NCBI GenBank assembly: GCA_003233535.1
Contig: QIMA01000501.1
Location: forward strand, 1-7,963
Source of the DNA: Rhodanobacteraceae bacterium
Lineage (GTDB): Bacteria; Pseudomonadota; Gammaproteobacteria; Xanthomonadales; SZUA-5
Length of the DNA: 7,963 nucleotides
Direction: 5' to 3'
Shown: piece by piece, positions 4,857 through 7,963 of the stretch
Numbering within the stretch: position 1 is the first letter of the stretch
Layout of the letters: every line of letters starts with the position of its first letter
Notes under the pieces: model-generated
The model's input: only the letters and a program-made list of their open reading frames with translations
Told to the model about the DNA's origin: nothing
The model's database searches: none
Made by a program: the position numbers and the translations under genes

Positions 4857-7029
4857 GCTTATTGGCGAACTGCGGTTTGATCCGCATCTCCTTGAGCAAA
4901 CGGTGGGCGCCGTCAACCGCATCCATCACCCACAGCATGTAGCGTACATCGACCAAGATGGTGCGAGTCAGGCGCTGATTGAACAGCCAGCCGGAACTCA
5001 TCGACTCGTAATTGCCGTCAAACGCTAGGCCGACCAGCTCGGCTTTCGCATTGAGCGCCGGAGATCCTGAATTTCCGCCGGTAATGTCCAGCGAGGCCAA
5101 GAAGTTGACCGGCACCGAGCCAAGCTCGGGATCGACGTAGCTGCCAAATCGACGCTCGGAAATAGCTGCCAATTGGCGCTGCGTGGCGTCGAATGGATCC
5201 ACCCCGGTATGTTTTTCGACGATACCCTGCAGCCGCGTTTGCGGCGCGTGATTCACCGCGTCGCGCGGCGAGTAACCTTCAACTATGCCGTAGCTGACGC
5301 GCAAGGAATTATTCGCGTCCGGGTACACCGGCTTGCCCAAACTGCGCTTATAGGCAATCAGCCCGCGCATGAAAGCAGGCCGCAGCTGGTACTCGAGGCC
5401 TTTCACCCGCTCGGATTCAGATTCCAGACGCAGCACCGCCGGCATCAACGCCACCGCCATCTGCAGCGCGCTGTCGTCGGCGCCACGAATCTGACTGGAC
5501 TTGGCCCCAAACCAACCCAACCGCTGCTCCGAATTGCCAAGCTTGGTAGCGCCGTAAAGCACGTCCAGCTTGGCCTCCAGATTCACCTCTACGCCTTCGC
5601 CACGACCCAGCCAAGCATCCAGCTCGGCAACGCGCTGCGATGCGTCTAAGGCCAGATACCGGCGCAGCAAGTCGGCCACCAGGGCACGGTCTACTTGCGC
5701 ATCGTAGCGACGATCCAGGCGTTTGAGACGGCCTTCAATACGGACTTCATCGCGCTGCTGATAGCCGTACTCCCGCTGCGCATCAGGCTTGGTCTGCTCC
5801 AGCGACAAACGATACAAATCGCCCGCCGCGGAAAATATGCCGCTGCGCCATAGCCGACCCCACAGCAGGTCGCGCTCACGTTGCGCACGCTGCTGGGCTA
5901 GAACTTGGTCCAGCTGTAGCCGCTGCTCGGCGTAACCCGGCGCCGCATCCGGATTGGCCTGCAGCCAAGCCTCCATGGCGCTTTCCAAACGGCGCTTTTC
6001 CGCAACCACATCCAGCTTACCGAACCCGTCCAGATTGCCCTGAAAGTTCTTTACGCCGTTGTTCAGCGAGGCCACGGTCGCGGCGTACTTGAGCGCGGCA
6101 TCGGGCCGCCCCGCGCTGCTGCTGGCGATCAGTTCTAGCTGCTGTTTGAACAGCTGCATGTACGACGGGTAGGCCCAGTCGATCGCATCAGCTACCTCAG
6201 TCCCTAAGCGGTAGCGATTGGTGCGTCCCGGATAGCCTGCGACCATGACGTAGTCGCCGGGCTGCACGCCGTCCTTGTTGACCTTTAAGTAAGAGTCCGG
6301 CCGGTAGGGCACATTGGCCGACGAGTGATCGGCCGGCTTTCCATCCGGCCCGACGTACGCGCGCAGATACGCAAAGTCACCGGTGTGCCGCGGCCAAATC
6401 CAATTATCGACGTCACCGCCGAACTTGCCGATCGCCTGAGCGGGCGCGTAAACCAAGCGGACATCGCGAATTTCCATCTGCCGGATCAGATTGAACTGCA
6501 TACCGCCGTGGATGACGTAGACGTCGCAGCGAACGCCGCCGCCTTTCTCACATTCAGCCACCAGCGCCTTGGAGCGCGCATCGACCTGCTGGTGGATCGC
6601 ATTGCCGTCGTCCAACTGATCCAAGCCAGCGCGAATTTGCTCGCTGACGTCGCGTATTTCCGTGGTCACATAAATACGTTGCGTAGGATCTGCCGGCAGC
6701 TCTTCGCCTAATTTGGTCGCTAGGAATCCGTCATTGAGCAGGTTTTTCTCAGCGCTGGAGTTGTACTGGATTGCGCTGTAGGCACAATGATGATTGGTCA
6801 CCACCAAGCCCATGGGCGAAACGAAAGAAGCCGTACAAAACCCCAAACCCACCACTGCATTCATGGGGTACTTGGTTAGGTCGGTGAGTTTCTCAGGGTC
6901 CACCTTGAGGCCTGCATCGACCAGCGACTGTTCCAGTTCAGGTAGCTGGCCCGGTTGCCACATACCTTCGGCAGCGAAAGTCGGCAGGGACAAACAAAGG
7001 CCAAGGGCGGCGAGACTCAAGCGCTGCAT
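4852..7029 (-). CDS. S46-family dipeptidyl-peptidase, exported (DPP7/DAP BII-like)
   Basis: A 725-residue exported serine exopeptidase of family S46, which releases dipeptides from peptide N-termini in the periplasm. The first 20 residues (MQRLSLAALGLCLSLPTFAA) form a signal peptide, with likely cleavage after TFA. The chymotrypsin-like triad is readable: His in TNHHC (H81), Asp in GGDVDNWIWPRHTGDF (probably D208) and Ser in GGNSGSP (S654). C65 with C82 and C160 with C168 are possible disulphides. The residue 18 after the catalytic Ser is Gly (G672, in AFDGNYE). By family knowledge this position is Arg in DPP11, which cuts after acidic residues, and Gly in DPP7 and DAP BII, so preference for hydrophobic P1 residues is inferred. 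The ATG at 7029 is chosen for its GGAG at 7035-7038 and signal peptide; the open frame upstream to 7104 is not needed. miaA follows after 10 bases. Confidence 0.95.
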   Translation of the reverse strand: MQRLSLAALGLCLSLPTFAAEGMWQPGQLPELEQSLVDAGLKVDPEKLTDLTKYPMNAVVGLGFCTASFVSPMGLVVTNHHCAYSAIQYNSSAEKNLLNDGFLATKLGEELPADPTQRIYVTTEIRDVSEQIRAGLDQLDDGNAIHQQVDARSKALVAECEKGGGVRCDVYVIHGGMQFNLIRQMEIRDVRLVYAPAQAIGKFGGDVDNWIWPRHTGDFAYLRAYVGPDGKPADHSSANVPYRPDSYLKVNKDGVQPGDYVMVAGYPGRTNRYRLGTEVADAIDWAYPSYMQLFKQQLELIASSSAGRPDAALKYAATVASLNNGVKNFQGNLDGFGKLDVVAEKRRLESAMEAWLQANPDAAPGYAEQRLQLDQVLAQQRAQRERDLLWGRLWRSGIFSAAGDLYRLSLEQTKPDAQREYGYQQRDEVRIEGRLKRLDRRYDAQVDRALVADLLRRYLALDASQRVAELDAWLGRGEGVEVNLEAKLDVLYGATKLGNSEQRLGWFGAKSSQIRGADDSALQMAVALMPAVLRLESESERVKGLEYQLRPAFMRGLIAYKRSLGKPVYPDANNSLRVSYGIVEGYSPRDAVNHAPQTRLQGIVEKHTGVDPFDATQRQLAAISERRFGSYVDPELGSVPVNFLASLDITGGNSGSPALNAKAELVGLAFDGNYESMSSGWLFNQRLTRTILVDVRYMLWVMDAVDGAHRLLKEMRIKPQFANKQ

Positions 7030-7034
7030 ATTCA

Positions 7035-7038
7035 CTCC
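7035..7038 (-). promoter_or_regulatory. Shine-Dalgarno GGAG of the S46 peptidase gene
   Basis: GGAG lies 5 bases upstream of the ATG at 7029 on the minus strand. It decides this start over the longer frame beginning at 7104, whose extra 25 residues would put the signal peptide inside the protein. Confidence 0.75.
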
Positions 7039-7133
7039 GAGCAAAAAAACAAACGGCAACGATAGCATCGCGCGTCGCCACGCTGCTTCTGCCTCGGCTA
7101 CCACACTGAAACCGACTGTGACACCACAATCGA

Positions 7134-7146
7134 GGCAGTAACTGCC
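7134..7146. repeat. 13-bp palindrome in the divergent intergenic region
   Basis: GGCAGT-A-ACTGCC is a perfect inverted repeat roughly 105 bases upstream of the peptidase start. A second, looser inverted repeat, CTGAC...GTCAG, lies at about 7214-7230 next to two TGACCC words. These could be operators for one or both divergent genes, but no matching regulator family is recognised. Confidence 0.35.
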
Positions 7147-7173
7147 CTAATGCGTCACTTTCTTCCATGAACC

Positions 7174-7200
7174 TTGACCGGCGTCACGAATTCATACACT
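7174..7200 (+). promoter_or_regulatory. Weak sigma70-type promoter candidate
   Basis: TTGACC at 7174-7179 resembles a -35 box. TACACT at 7195-7200 (15-base spacing) or CACTAT two bases later (17-base spacing) could be the -10. Match quality is modest. It would give the plus-strand gene at 7318 a 5' leader of somewhat over 100 bases. No better candidate was seen on either strand of this gap. Confidence 0.25.
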
Positions 7201-7317
7201 ATCGGGCCATGAACTGACCCTAGTAGTCAGTATGTGACCCAGACGGCAGTTCCGGTTTCTGAAATCAACTATCGTCGAGCCTCGGATTGATGCGCGGTCG
7301 GCAAAAGGATAAACACC

Positions 7318-7755
7318 GTGAAGTTACTCGTTAGAACCTTAGCGTTCGGTCGATCCTGGATGCTGCGTCGGCAGCTTGGTGAGGTTGAGCGCGCAATTGA
7401 CGAATTGAATGCCGAGCAACGTCGCGCCCTACACGCGCTCACCCAACGCGAGTTCAGTGCGGCCAGCAAGCTCGAAATCCCCCATTTTTATGCCAGCGAA
7501 GGTCAGGACCGCTATTGTCCCTGGGGCCGCGGTACGGAAGTTGCCATGGAGCGGATTCGCTCGGGCAATCAGACCTTGATGCTGCGCGGCTTGGCGCTGT
7601 GGATGGCAGTTGGCTACCACGAGACCAAAGACGTCGGCTATGCCCAAATTGAAGTCTTGCATCGCCGCGTGCTGCGCTCAGTGCGCCGCCTGCGCGAGTC
7701 GGTCGAAGGTCGGCGCCATCTGCGCAATGAACTTTCGATCGCCGAGGCAGTCTAG
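7318..7755 (+). CDS. Conserved-looking protein of unknown function, 145 aa
   Basis: I do not recognise this protein. It is the only plus-strand gene here. It begins at GTG 7318 with a good Shine-Dalgarno, AAAGGA at 7304-7309, 8 bases upstream, and ends in TAG just before a stem-loop and an intrinsic terminator, all of which support a real gene. The product is basic, with no clear signal peptide or convincing membrane segment. Residues 15-46 are charged and helical in character (LRRQLGEVERAIDELNAEQR) and may form a coiled coil. A central portion contains CPWGRG (67-72, the only cysteine), IRSGNQTLMLRGLALWMAVGY (80-100) and HETKD. The C-terminal third is arginine-rich (HRRVLRSVRRLRESVEGRRH), which could suit binding to nucleic acid or an acidic partner. 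It may be a lineage-specific cytoplasmic protein; no function is assigned. Confidence 0.8.
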   Translation: MKLLVRTLAFGRSWMLRRQLGEVERAIDELNAEQRRALHALTQREFSAASKLEIPHFYASEGQDRYCPWGRGTEVAMERIRSGNQTLMLRGLALWMAVGYHETKDVGYAQIEVLHRRVLRSVRRLRESVEGRRHLRNELSIAEAV

Positions 7756-7769
7756 TTAGGTATCAGCAG

Positions 7770-7788
7770 GCCCGTTCGGCAGACGGGC
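7770..7788 (+). other. Stem-loop just after the plus-strand gene
   Basis: GCCCGT (7770-7775) and ACGGGC (7783-7788) pair around a 7-base loop, starting 15 bases after the stop codon. No T-run follows, so it is a candidate 3'-end stabilising hairpin ahead of the terminator. Confidence 0.4.
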
Positions 7789-7813
7789 ATCCGGGTCTGG
7801 GAGAGAAATGTTA

Positions 7814-7841
7814 AGGCGCCTTTTTAGGCGCCTATTTTTTT
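7814..7841 (+). terminator. Rho-independent terminator
   Basis: AGGCGCC (7814-7820) and GGCGCCT (7827-7833) form a 7-bp GC-rich stem with a TTTTTA loop. The stem is followed after one A by seven T (7835-7841). It sits about 60 bases past the stop of the plus-strand gene and fits its transcription end. Confidence 0.85.
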
Positions 7842-7856
7842 GATAAAAATAGGCGC
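7828..7856. repeat. 12-bp inverted repeat overlapping the terminator
   Basis: GCGCCTATTTTT (7828-7839) and AAAAATAGGCGC (7845-7856) are perfect complements around a 5-base loop. The left arm reuses the right arm and T-run of the terminator hairpin at 7814-7833, so only one of the two structures can form at a time. No T-run follows the second hairpin on either strand. Confidence 0.7.
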
Positions 7857-7872
7857 AAAAGGCAAAGAAAGA

Positions 7873-7926
7873 GCGTTTTAGTAGAAAGAGCCGAAGGCGT
7901 TTTAGGGTGAAGAAAGTGCGTTTTAG
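7873..7926. repeat. Three GCGTTTTAG direct repeats
   Basis: GCGTTTTAG occurs at 7873-7881, 7897-7905 and 7918-7926, spaced 24 and 21 bases, each preceded by purine-rich GAAAGA-like sequence. No gene is visible here. The array is close to the window end and may continue beyond it. Confidence 0.6.
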
Positions 7927-7963
7927 GAACGGAGCAAGTGCACGCCGCCCACAAACTCGGTGT

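Noticed and set aside
5173..5649. 158-codon plus-strand frame inside the S46 gene
   Set aside because: It is a shadow of a well-supported gene on the other strand, with Arg/His-rich composition typical of antisense frames in GC-rich DNA.
7786..7796. CATCCGGG word resembling the element end near 1540
   Set aside because: Only 8 bases match and no inverted partner is nearby; a chance match is more likely.
7873..7926. CRISPR array
   Set aside because: Repeats are only 9 bases with 12-15-base purine-rich gaps that resemble each other, not 28-37-base repeats with unique spacers, and no cas gene is present.

Overview
The window reads as ordinary chromosomal housekeeping sequence from a moderately GC-rich gammaproteobacterium, most likely of the Lysobacterales (Xanthomonadales). 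The evidence is the neighbourhood ffs–dnaX–ybaB–recR, a YbaB that starts MRGQMGQLMQQAQ, a tRNA-Ser(GGA) with encoded CCA, and an S46 dipeptidyl-peptidase resembling DAP BII of Pseudoxanthomonas. This placement is inferred from remembered family features, not from a search.

Nearly everything lies on the minus strand. Transcription runs from right to left: S46 peptidase (7029-4852), miaA (4841-3867), tRNA-Ser(GGA) (3717-3625), SRP 4.5S RNA (3525-3411), dnaX (3373-1712), a small inverted-repeat element (1714-1549), ybaB (1445-1110), recR (1106-513) and a HIT-family hydrolase (450-106). Positions 1-105 hold no gene I can support. The right side carries one divergent plus-strand gene of unknown function (7318-7755). 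It is followed by a stem-loop, an intrinsic terminator and a short array of GCGTTTTAG repeats that runs toward the window edge. The 288-base divergent gap (7030-7317) must carry both promoters; I see only weak candidates and some small palindromes there.

Functionally, the left block serves DNA replication and repair: the clamp-loader subunit, a nucleoid-associated protein and the RecR recombination mediator. The middle block serves translation and protein export: MiaA tRNA isopentenylation, a serine tRNA and SRP RNA. The S46 enzyme is a predicted exported (periplasmic) dipeptidase that shares a transcript with miaA by proximity only.

I found no defence system, CRISPR array or clearly new multi-gene system. 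The most unusual structure is a roughly 166-bp MITE-like element between dnaX and ybaB. Its terminal inverted repeat supplies the dnaX stop codon, and a third copy of its end makes a perfect 14-bp palindrome. Lesser curiosities are the duplicated start region of miaA, the ffs-to-dnaX junction without a terminator, and overlapping, mutually exclusive hairpins at the plus-strand terminator.
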